Assembly (NCBI RefSeq): GCF_001404985.1
Contig: NZ_JRLF01000015.1
Location: 682,001 to 746,000 of the forward strand
Reading direction: 5' to 3'
From: Flavobacterium aquidurense
GTDB lineage: Bacteria > Bacteroidota > Bacteroidia > Flavobacteriales > Flavobacteriaceae
Length of the DNA: 64,000 nucleotides
The notes under the pieces are model-generated. The model was not told where the DNA came from. It searched no databases and was given only the letters and a program-made list of their open reading frames with translations. Both the position numbers and the translations under genes were made by a program. Below are positions 45,795 through 53,593 of this stretch, in pieces (within the stretch, counting starts at the first letter, position 1; each line of letters begins with the position of its first letter).

Positions 45795-47411
45795 CTAAAC
45801 CGTTACTCCAGCCTTAGAAATTTCAACATCTGCTTTTACGTGAGCCGCGTTTGCTCTTCCGCTTGGATCCTGATTTTCCTGCCATTTCGGAATCCATTTT
45901 CGAACTGTCTGTGCAGCACTAACTTGTGGATAAAATTTATGAAATATAGATCTGTATAAATAAGCTTCTTTTGTCGTTGGCGAATTATACGGAAATTCAG
46001 CACTTGCACCGGCTAATTGCTCATCAGAAACTTGTCCGGAACAATATTCAATCAATTCATCAACCCAATTGTATCCTACACCATCAGAGAATTGCTCTTT
46101 CTGTCTCCATAAAATTTCAGTTGGCAAATATGGATTTTCAGGCGTATCAAATGCTTTTCTTAAAATATATTTCTCGATATTATCGTAAGTTTTTGGTTGT
46201 TTTTCTTCTGTTTTTATTCGAATCGAAACATCCAGAAATTCTTTGTCTAAAAACGGAATTCTGGCTTCTAACCCGTGTGCCATTGTTGTTTTATCAGCAC
46301 GAAGCAAATCGGCAGTGAATAATTTCTGTACTCTTTCGATTGTTTCATCCTGAAATTCTTCTGCAGATGGTGCATTTCTAAAATACAAATGACCTCCAAA
46401 AACTTCATCAGCACCTTCACCGGAAAGAATTACTTTAACCCCTTGATCAGCGATTGCTTTTGCTAATAAATACATTGGCACTCCTGATCTTACCGAAATG
46501 ATATCGTAAGTCTCGATATGATAAATTACTTTTTCTAAAATAGCAACACCTTCTTCTACCGTAAAATATATTTCATGATGCTCCGTATCTAAAAATTCAG
46601 CTGCTTTTCTTGCTGCAATATTATCTGGTGAATCTGCATCTAAACCTATAGAAAATGACTTTAGTTTTTTACCGTCTTGTTTTAATAATCGAGCTGCAAT
46701 CGCAGATGTCAATGACGAATCTAAACCTCCTGAAAGTAAAACCCCAACAGGAACTTCGCTCATCAAACGCTTACGTGTAGCCTCGATCAATGATTCTCTA
46801 ACAAGATCAAGATCTAACGCTTTATTGGCATTAGAATGATCTTCATATTCCGGATTATAATATTTTACAAAACCTGTTTTTCCGGTATAATAATGTCCGG
46901 GAGGGAAAGTCGAAAATGATTTACATTGATCTGCAATTGACTTCATTTCTGAAGAGAAATAAATCCTTCCTCTTTCGTCCAGTCCGTAATACAAAGGTTT
47001 AACACCAACTGCATCTCTTGCTGCGATATAATTGTCTCCATCAACAACTACAAAAGCAAAATCACCATCAAGCATGTTGCAAAACTTATATCCAAATTCT
47101 TCGTACAAGTGTACAATTACTTCAGAATCTGATTTAGTTCTAAAACTGTGATCTTTTAAAACTGTATCTTTTAATTCCTGATAATTATAGATTTCTCCAT
47201 CATGTACCATCCAGGCTTTATTAGTTCCCTGAATAGGCTGTTTCCCAGATTTAAGATCAATAATCGACAAACTTTCATGGCAAATGATACTGCCATTTTC
47301 CATAATATGTAAATCACTCTCATCAGGACCACGATGCGACATTCTTGTAGAAAGCTCTTTTACGAGTTGCGGGTCTTTTCCTTTACCAATAACGGCCAAT
47401 ATTCCAGACAT
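45795..47411 (-). CDS. asnB: Asparagine synthase paralogue with degenerate glutaminase site
   Basis: 538 residues, two-domain class II glutamine amidotransferase/synthetase. The synthetase domain is intact: PVGVLLSGGLDSSLTSA (PP-loop), LSGEGADEVFGGHLYF, EARIPFLDKEFLD, RQKEQFSDGVGYNW. The glutaminase domain is not: after Met the residue is Ser instead of Cys (MSGILAVIG), the Arg in HERL is Ser47 (CHESLSIID), and the Asn of the NGE motif is Asp71 (HDGEIYN); the Asp of the SDxEV motif is kept. E. coli AsnB uses Cys1, Arg49 and Asn74 at these positions. It is probably an ammonia-dependent synthetase or has another amide donor. It lies 308 nt downstream of an intact paralogue on the same strand. 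Confidence 0.92.
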   Translation of the reverse strand: MSGILAVIGKGKDPQLVKELSTRMSHRGPDESDLHIMENGSIICHESLSIIDLKSGKQPIQGTNKAWMVHDGEIYNYQELKDTVLKDHSFRTKSDSEVIVHLYEEFGYKFCNMLDGDFAFVVVDGDNYIAARDAVGVKPLYYGLDERGRIYFSSEMKSIADQCKSFSTFPPGHYYTGKTGFVKYYNPEYEDHSNANKALDLDLVRESLIEATRKRLMSEVPVGVLLSGGLDSSLTSAIAARLLKQDGKKLKSFSIGLDADSPDNIAARKAAEFLDTEHHEIYFTVEEGVAILEKVIYHIETYDIISVRSGVPMYLLAKAIADQGVKVILSGEGADEVFGGHLYFRNAPSAEEFQDETIERVQKLFTADLLRADKTTMAHGLEARIPFLDKEFLDVSIRIKTEEKQPKTYDNIEKYILRKAFDTPENPYLPTEILWRQKEQFSDGVGYNWVDELIEYCSGQVSDEQLAGASAEFPYNSPTTKEAYLYRSIFHKFYPQVSAAQTVRKWIPKWQENQDPSGRANAAHVKADVEISKAGVTV

Positions 47412-47653
47412 ACTATTCTATTTTTATTTATTTTAATTTTTTGCTTATGCTTACATGCAGTAAACCAGGCATAAAATCTATTCTATTTTTCTAATTTTGA
47501 GCTAAACCAAACACAAACTTTAGCCTTTCTGTACTTAAACGGCTACAATACAAGCAATTTAATTTTATTTCGACGAATGCCAAATATAAAAAAGAAACTT
47601 AAATAATTATCTTCAAGTCGCTGAAATAATAGAATTTAACATTATTAGACAAG

Positions 47654-47680
47654 AAAAACGCTCTCAGGATTGAGAACGTC
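47654..47680 (-). terminator. Terminator of the second asnB paralogue
   Basis: On the minus strand ACGTTCTCA (from 47679 down) pairs with TGAGAGCGT (ending 47658) through one G-U, then a T-rich run. The rest of the 308 nt spacer 47412-47719 shows nothing else. Confidence 0.7.
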
Positions 47681-47719
47681 TTTCGGAAATATAATATATA
47701 CTAATTCTAAAATTCTTGT

Positions 47720-49396
47720 TTATGCTTTTGCGTAAGCATCATCATGAACGCTCGCAACGGCTCTTCCTGAAGGATCGTTCATGTTTTTGAAAGCTTCATC
47801 CCACTCCAAAGCAATTTTTGTACTACAAGCTACACTTGCTTCCTGAGGAACACATAAAGCTGCTGCATCACTAGGAAAATGTTCTGCAAAAATAGAACGA
47901 TAGTAATATTCTTCTTTAGAAGTTGGCGTTTGTAATGGGAATTTGTATTTCGCATTTGCCAATTGTTCATCTGAAACTTCTTTGGCTACCACTTCTTTCA
48001 AAGTGTCAATCCAGCTATATCCTACTCCATCAGAAAATTGTTCTTTTTGTCTCCATGCTACACTTTCCGGCAACATATCTTCAAAAGCTTTACGAACTAC
48101 CCATTTTTCCATAGGATGTTCTTTGTTAATCATTTTATCTTGCGGGTTGATTCTCATCGCTACATCCATAAATTCTTTATCTAAGAACGGAACACGACCT
48201 TCGATTCCCCAAGCTGCTAAACTTTTGTTGGCACGCAAACAATCGTACATATGAAGTTTCCCTAATTTACGAACGTTTTCTTCGTGAAACTCTCTTGCAT
48301 TTGGTGCTTTATGGAAATATAAATATCCTCCAAATAATTCATCTGCACCTTCACCAGAAAGAACCATTTTGATTCCCATTGATTTAATAACTCTCGCCAT
48401 TAACCACATTGGTGTTGAAGCTCTAACTGTAGTTACATCATAAGTCTCTAAGTTGTAAATTACATCACGAACAGCATCTAAACCTTCCTGAATCGTAAAT
48501 TTGATCTCGTGGTGAATTGTTCCAATGTGTTTTGCAACAATTTGAGCCGCCGCTAAATCCGGTGAACCGTCTAAACCCACTGAAAAAGAGTGCAATTGCG
48601 GATACCAGGCATCTGTAGTATCATCTGATTCAATACGTTTTTGTGCAAATTTTTTGGCTACAGCCGAAGTAATTGACGAATCTAAACCTCCAGAAAGTAA
48701 AACTCCGTAAGGAACATCACTCATTAATTGTCTGTGAACCGCCGCTTCAAGTGCTTCTTTAATTGCAGGAATACTTGTTTCGTTGTCTTTTACAGCATCA
48801 TAATCTGTCCAGTCTCTTTTGTACCATTGTACAAATTCACCGTCTTTGCTTGTCATGTAATGTCCCGGAGGAAACAATTGAATTTTTGTACAATATCCTT
48901 CTAAAGCTTTCAATTCTGAAGCTACGTAGAAAGTTCCATGTTGATCCCAACCAATATACAAAGGAATAATTCCCATATGGTCACGAGCAATAAAATACTC
49001 ATCTTTTTCTACATCATAGATAGCAAATCCGAAGATTCCGTTCATTTCATCTACAAAGTGAGGTCCTTTTTCTTTATAAAGAGCTAAAATAACCTCACAG
49101 TCACTTTCTGTCTGAAAGTTATATTTTCCTTCAAATTGTTTACGCAATTCTCTGTGGTTGTATATTTCTCCATTTGCAGCCAAAACTAATTTTTTATCTT
49201 CTGTAAATAAAGGCTGTTTTCCTGAAGCCGGATCTACAATTGCCAAACGCTCATGAGAAAGAATTGCTTTATCATTGCTATAAATTCCGCTCCAATCCGG
49301 TCCACGGTGACGAATGATTTTAGACATCTCTAATACTTGAGGTCTTAATGTTTCAGCTTTTTGTTTTAGATCAAATGCACATACGATTCCACACAT
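47720..49396 (-). CDS. asnB: Asparagine synthase B (glutamine-hydrolysing)
   Basis: 558 residues, near E. coli AsnB (554). N-terminal nucleophile Cys in MCGIVCAFD; glutaminase site complete: SHERLAIVD (Arg), NGEIYNHREL (Asn, Glu), SDCEVILALY (Asp). Synthetase site: YGVLLSGGLDSSITSA, VLSGEGADELFGG, RVPFLDKEFMDVAMRI, RQKEQFSDGVGYSWIDTL. It makes asparagine from aspartate, ATP and glutamine in the cytoplasm. The strong colinearity to E. coli AsnB (for example SGIYSNDKAILSHERLAIVDP) is clear by eye. Probable origin of the neighbour by duplication is an inference. Confidence 0.97.
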   Translation of the reverse strand: MCGIVCAFDLKQKAETLRPQVLEMSKIIRHRGPDWSGIYSNDKAILSHERLAIVDPASGKQPLFTEDKKLVLAANGEIYNHRELRKQFEGKYNFQTESDCEVILALYKEKGPHFVDEMNGIFGFAIYDVEKDEYFIARDHMGIIPLYIGWDQHGTFYVASELKALEGYCTKIQLFPPGHYMTSKDGEFVQWYKRDWTDYDAVKDNETSIPAIKEALEAAVHRQLMSDVPYGVLLSGGLDSSITSAVAKKFAQKRIESDDTTDAWYPQLHSFSVGLDGSPDLAAAQIVAKHIGTIHHEIKFTIQEGLDAVRDVIYNLETYDVTTVRASTPMWLMARVIKSMGIKMVLSGEGADELFGGYLYFHKAPNAREFHEENVRKLGKLHMYDCLRANKSLAAWGIEGRVPFLDKEFMDVAMRINPQDKMINKEHPMEKWVVRKAFEDMLPESVAWRQKEQFSDGVGYSWIDTLKEVVAKEVSDEQLANAKYKFPLQTPTSKEEYYYRSIFAEHFPSDAAALCVPQEASVACSTKIALEWDEAFKNMNDPSGRAVASVHDDAYAKA

Positions 49397-49704
49397 AACT
49401 ATATATTTTTTTTATTAATTTTATTTTGATAAGGCAAAGATGCATTAATGGTTACAATTGAAAAACATAAATCTTTATTTTAATTACAATTTAAAACCAT
49501 AAATCGATTTTTACATATAAAATATAAAATTTAAGCATAAAAAAAAGCCCTGAACTTGAAAATTTTAATTTTCAGCTTAAACAAAGCACAAAATGCAAAC
49601 TTTTAAACAGAACTTTGAATTAACTTTTAAGATATTTAAAATTCATTGAGAGATCCACAAAGAGAAGAAAGAAAGTTGTTAAAGAATTATTCTTTTGATG
49701 AATC

Positions 49705-49808
49705 TTGTCATTCCGAGGAACGAGGAATCTCCGCATGTAATTCGACAAAGATTGGCCATTTTGATTGCGGAGTTTCTTACAGAGATTCCTCGTTCCTCGG
49801 AATGACAA
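49705..49808. repeat. Nested inverted repeat with 27 bp arms
   Basis: The arms 49705-49731 and 49782-49808 are perfect reverse complements (27 bp, containing CATTCCGAGGAACGAGGAAT). A second pair just inside, CCGCA (49731-49735) with TGCGG (49766-49770), extends the structure. A short frame of 62 codons on the minus strand crosses it but is a by-product of the repeat. Elements of this wording are common non-coding repeats in several Gram-negative genomes. Confidence 0.88.
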
Positions 49809-50063
49809 AATAAACAGACTAACTCTGCCAAAGGTTTATGCGCATTCAAACCCGACAGGCTTTAAAAACCTTTCAATATTTATAATCCATATCTAGTCTA
49901 TACAGGACAATTTTGCCATGGGATTATTTTTTTCTGCCAATATTTAACTCCTAAGGAGTTTTTTTTAAACTGAGAAGAAAATATATCTCGTAGAGATTTA
50001 ATGCTGGTAAAACTAAAAAGCTTATGGTTAAAATTGTTCCGTAGGAACTATACAGAAAAACAA
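49809..50063. repeat. Short-palindrome cluster
   Basis: Within this gene-free stretch (49397-50063 overall) three small palindromes of the same style follow each other: AACTCCTAAGGAGTT (49947-49961), ATCTCGTAGAGAT (49986-49998) and GTTCCGTAGGAAC (50036-50048), each an inverted repeat of 5-6 bp around TAA or GTA-like centres. The spacing is about 40-50 nt. No coding frame is visible. Confidence 0.5.
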
Positions 50064-50513
50064 TTATTCAACACTTTCAATCGTATAATGCGTCTTATTG
50101 ATTTCAAATTTAAACCCAACTTTATTCCCCATTAAATGAGAACCAAGCGGAGATTGAGGAGAAAGTGCAATAACATTAATACCATCAATAGCAATTTTAG
50201 GAAGCGCTACACTTACATACAAATAAATTCCGTTAGCTTTTACCAAACTGCCAGAAATAATATTTTCAGTTGTTTTTGATGCATCAATTTTATCTAAAAT
50301 CGCTTTTTGGGTTATTGCTTCTTTTAGTTTATTGGTAAGTTTTTCCTGCTCGATATGCATCATTGACAAAGCGGTTTCATGCTTATCTCCGGCAGAACCT
50401 TTAGCATCGTTTTTAGAATCTTCGGTCAAAGCCGAAATCATGTCCCTAAAAATATCTATCCGATCCTGGACCATTTGCAAGTAATGAGAATGTATTTTTT
50501 GTTTGAATGTCAT
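50064..50513 (-). CDS. GreA/GreB-like transcription factor (probable)
   Basis: 149 residues. The N-terminal part (1-80) is a helical pair (KIHSHYLQMVQDRIDIFRDMISALTED ... MMHIEQEKLTNKLKEAITQKAILDKI) compatible with the Gre antiparallel coiled coil, with acidic residues at its tip (SKNDAKGSAGDKHETALS). The C-terminal part (LVKANGIYLYVSVALPKIAIDGINVIALSPQSPLGSHLMGNKVGFKFEIN) resembles the Gre FKBP-like domain ending SPLGxALLGKKxGD. Gre factors rescue paused RNA polymerase. Homologues are, as I recall, sometimes misannotated as 3-oxoacyl-ACP synthase. Family placement is moderate. Confidence 0.68.
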   Translation of the reverse strand: MTFKQKIHSHYLQMVQDRIDIFRDMISALTEDSKNDAKGSAGDKHETALSMMHIEQEKLTNKLKEAITQKAILDKIDASKTTENIISGSLVKANGIYLYVSVALPKIAIDGINVIALSPQSPLGSHLMGNKVGFKFEINKTHYTIESVE

Positions 50514-50580
50514 TTTTTTAAAAGTACTGAGGTGCTAAGTTACAAAGGTGCAAAGGTTTTTTCGCTGCTCCAAAAAAGTT

Positions 50581-50629
50581 AGCCACGAATTCACGAATTT
50601 AGTTAAAATTAATTCGTGAATTCGTGGCT
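50581..50629. repeat. Inverted repeat upstream of the Gre-like gene
   Basis: AGCCACGAATTCACGAATT (50581-50599) and AATTCGTGAATTCGTGGCT (50611-50629) are perfect 19 bp arms with an 11 nt loop. It lies between convergently read flanks (Gre-like gene start and the barrel gene stop, both minus). The AATTC units also repeat directly within each arm. Confidence 0.88.
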
Positions 50630-50669
50630 TAAAAACTTAGTGCCTTAGCGCCTTCGTGGCAAATATTTC

Positions 50670-52421
50670 TTAAAAATCGAATTTATAATTTCCACCAACT
50701 AAAACCTGAAATCCTTGTACAGGATAATTTAGCCATTTTTCGTAAGCCTGATTTCCTATATTGTTTAATTTCAGGAAGAAAGTCAAACGCTCATTATATT
50801 TATATCCTAAATGCGCATTGGCATCAAAATAACTTTTTAGTGTTGTAATTACAGGATCTGTTCCTAAATTTAGATTAGACTGCATGTCTTTACGCTCTCC
50901 TACAAAGAAAACATTTAAGCCCGCATACCATTGTTTTGTAATATTTACATCAAGATTTGAACTTATTTTCATTGATGGCAAATTCCACGCTTCTATACCA
51001 TCATATTTATAACTATTAAAAGTTCCGTTGATACCAAAAGATACATTTCTTGAAAAATCAGCTTTTAATTCTCCATAAAAACGGAAGGTTCTTACGTCAT
51101 CATAAACAACACCAAAAGAGTTTCCGAAAGCATAATTCTGATTAGAGAAATCTTCTGTATAATCATTCCCTTTATACAACGCCTTATCTTTTTCGTTTAA
51201 ATAAGAACCTGTCAGGTTATAATTGATATTGTTTGCTAATTTACCTTTTAAACCTGCAAAAACAGTATACTGATTACTTGTTGGACGCATATTTAATGTT
51301 GGAGATAAAAACGGGTTATCATTCACAAAATCAGCGTATGAGTTTTGCTCTAAACTACCATTTACTCCAGTATAGAAAATCATTAAATCGCCTACTAATT
51401 TATAAGAAGCATTTACTTTAGGATAAATATAAAACTTGTTTCCGCTGTTTTCAGAATCCAAACCATAGAACAATCCTGCCCCTAATTCTAATGTCCAGTC
51501 ATTTTCAAGAATTACAAAACTTGGTTCAATCCCAAAATTAGTCAAACTGTATTTTAAAGGTTGTGTATTATCACGAGCATAATTATGATCAAAAGATCCG
51601 CTTACGTGATCAACAATAATATTTGTATTTATAGATTGATCCATTACTTCTACCTTGAAAGAAGGCTTTACATAAAAACGATTTTCTGAAGAAGAAAAGC
51701 TATCTGAAAAATGCGTGAATTTCGTTGAAATTTTACTAAAAATGCCTTCATTAAACTCAATGTTTCCTCCTAAAGCAATTGTATTATAAGAATGATTAGG
51801 GTTGATACTTCTTATTAAATCATCACGTGTCTGACCCGCTAAAGTCGAACCAAATTCAGCAGGTAAACCATACCAATTATACAATTGATTTTGATATCCT
51901 AATTCAACATTCCATGCCATATCGCGATTGTTTACGCCATATGCCACATTTAATGCTGTATCATAAAACTCATCGTTTAGGTCTACACCTTTAATTCCGC
52001 CTTGCGAAGAATGATGACGAAACATTCCTGCCACATAATCATTGTTTCCTAAATCCTGATTAACGAATAATTCAGCATTTAAAGTTCCATAATTTCCCAC
52101 GCCTAAAGTGGCATAATTATTAAACAATTTTTCTCTTTTCGATTTCTCAACACCTTCGGCTTTTCCTTTAGAAGGCGTAAATGTAGAAGCCACAGGAACA
52201 GATAAAATACTATATTTTATCGTTTCTTTAGGTTGATTTCCTGTATCATCCAGTGAAGGAGTTTCCTTCACTTTAAAAGCATCTGAAATTGTTGGCGAAT
52301 AGGGTTTTACTACGTTTACGGTTTCGGTCCCGATAGTTTCATTTTTCTTTTGCGAAAACGAAAGCTGGACTACAAACAATACTAGTAAAATGATGATTTT
52401 ATTCTGGCAATTAATTTTCAT
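50670..52421 (-). CDS. Outer-membrane beta-barrel protein without plug (TonB receptor-like)
   Basis: 583 residues. Signal peptide FVVQLSFSQ; then a short segment VNVVKPYSPTISDAFKVKETPSLDD and KREKLFNNYATLGVGNYGTLNAELFVNQDL, after which the protein is one long series of amphipathic beta strands ending in aromatic Phe (GGNYKFDF). There is no plug motif (no GxxNIxxRG/KGPxSxLYG), so although relatives are often labelled TonB-dependent receptor, this one looks like a plugless barrel. It shares its strand with a PhzF-like gene and a 1004-residue TPR protein upstream; pairing of TPR and barrel suggests an outer-membrane assembly. Confidence 0.75.
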   Translation of the reverse strand: MKINCQNKIIILLVLFVVQLSFSQKKNETIGTETVNVVKPYSPTISDAFKVKETPSLDDTGNQPKETIKYSILSVPVASTFTPSKGKAEGVEKSKREKLFNNYATLGVGNYGTLNAELFVNQDLGNNDYVAGMFRHHSSQGGIKGVDLNDEFYDTALNVAYGVNNRDMAWNVELGYQNQLYNWYGLPAEFGSTLAGQTRDDLIRSINPNHSYNTIALGGNIEFNEGIFSKISTKFTHFSDSFSSSENRFYVKPSFKVEVMDQSINTNIIVDHVSGSFDHNYARDNTQPLKYSLTNFGIEPSFVILENDWTLELGAGLFYGLDSENSGNKFYIYPKVNASYKLVGDLMIFYTGVNGSLEQNSYADFVNDNPFLSPTLNMRPTSNQYTVFAGLKGKLANNINYNLTGSYLNEKDKALYKGNDYTEDFSNQNYAFGNSFGVVYDDVRTFRFYGELKADFSRNVSFGINGTFNSYKYDGIEAWNLPSMKISSNLDVNITKQWYAGLNVFFVGERKDMQSNLNLGTDPVITTLKSYFDANAHLGYKYNERLTFFLKLNNIGNQAYEKWLNYPVQGFQVLVGGNYKFDF

Positions 52422-52548
52422 ATTTCTTCTTTTTAAGAGAATAAGAAAAAAGATTAAAGAAGAAAGACTTCTTTCTTGTTTCTAAATTTTCTCTATTTCT
52501 TTATTCTATTTCTATTATCTTTTTTATCCTTGATTCTTTTCTCTTGAC

Positions 52549-52618
52549 TCTATTCTCTTTATTCTATTCTCTTTATTCTATTCTCTTTCTTCTATTCTCT
52601 TTCTTCTATTCTCTTTCT
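52549..52618. repeat. 14 bp tandem repeat, five units
   Basis: Five perfect or near-perfect 14 nt units: TCTATTCTCTTTAT twice, then TCTATTCTCTTTCT three times. The wider spacer 52430-52622 is almost pure pyrimidine on the plus strand, with shorter related tracts at 53559-53593 on the other side of the PhzF-like gene. It is the leader region of the barrel gene on the minus strand. Confidence 0.9.
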
Positions 52619-52625
52619 TCTTAAT

Positions 52626-53489
52626 TTAAGCTTCCCAATCTCCTTTTGCAACAAACTGAGCTTTTCCTCCTATCTGAATATCAAAATCGTTTCCGGATAA
52701 TTTTCCTTTGAAATAAATTTGAGACGGACGATTAATATAATCTCCCTGATAATTAATTAAATCAATTTCCGGTTTATGATATTTCAGTAGAAAAGCTTGT
52801 AAACAAGTACTCGCGCTTCCGGTTGCTGCATCTTCTACTAATTGGTTGTGTTCAATGCATAACATTCTGCTAAACAATTTTGAACCTTCGAGATAATAAA
52901 AATATAAGCCTCTGTGAGTCGTTTTACAATTTTTTACCAGCCAATCATTTGTTTTATCTTTATCTAAAACCAAACTTTCCAATGCTCTTTTACTACTTAA
53001 TCCAACCATTACAAAGGCACTTCCGGTTGTTACTTCCTGAATAGGAAACTGATTTTCAAAATCATGATTTTTTAAATTACTAAATACTGTAATATCTTCT
53101 TTCGAAAAAATATCCCAAAATTTTGGCTGAACCGCTTTTAACCAAATCAAACCTTCTGATTGATGGATTGAAATTGGTCCAATTGGAACATTTAATTTTA
53201 TATTCTCCGGAGAATCATTCAATATTTTATTCATCAAAACCCATGAAGTCCCTATTATTGGATGTCCCGCAAATTGCATCTCCTGAGATGGTGTAAATAT
53301 TTTTATCTCGGCCTTATTATTTTCTTTGTCAAGTTTGGTTATAAAAGTACTTTCGGCAAAATTAATTTCGCGCGCAATTTGCTGCATTTCTGCCGAACTT
53401 AAATTTCCTGCATCCAAAAAAACTGCCAATTGATTCCCAGCGTATTTTTTCTCAGCAAAAACGTCAATTATATAAAAAGGTAAACTCAT
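52626..53489 (-). CDS. PhzF family isomerase-like protein (second copy)
   Basis: 287 residues from ATG 53489. The usual start MSLPFYIIDVFAEKKYAGNQLAVF follows; Glu in NFAESTFI corresponds to the catalytic Glu, then SPQEMQFAGHPIIGTS and the second-half motif VEDAATGSASTCLQ (DPxTGSA form). An upstream in-frame ATG at 53528 would add a Lys-rich, unlike-family leader (SKKKKKE), so the downstream start is preferred. Closer to the canonical family than the copy at 1513. Substrate unknown. The gene stands between pyrimidine-rich repeats. Confidence 0.88.
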   Translation of the reverse strand: MSLPFYIIDVFAEKKYAGNQLAVFLDAGNLSSAEMQQIAREINFAESTFITKLDKENNKAEIKIFTPSQEMQFAGHPIIGTSWVLMNKILNDSPENIKLNVPIGPISIHQSEGLIWLKAVQPKFWDIFSKEDITVFSNLKNHDFENQFPIQEVTTGSAFVMVGLSSKRALESLVLDKDKTNDWLVKNCKTTHRGLYFYYLEGSKLFSRMLCIEHNQLVEDAATGSASTCLQAFLLKYHKPEIDLINYQGDYINRPSQIYFKGKLSGNDFDIQIGGKAQFVAKGDWEA

Positions 53490-53593
53490 TTCTTTCTTTT
53501 TTTTCTTAGAAAATAGAGAAAAGAACAAAGACTTTTCGGCAATCTTTCTTCTTGCCTCTTTTTTCTATTTTCTATATTCTATTCTCTTTATTC

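Noticed and set aside
49620..49808. 62-codon minus-strand frame
   Set aside because: It consists of the 27 bp-arm inverted repeat and flanking sequence and has no protein-like features.
53490..53528. Upstream start of the second PhzF-like protein
   Set aside because: It would add a Lys-rich leader encoded by a polypyrimidine/purine tract; the conserved family start is at 53489.
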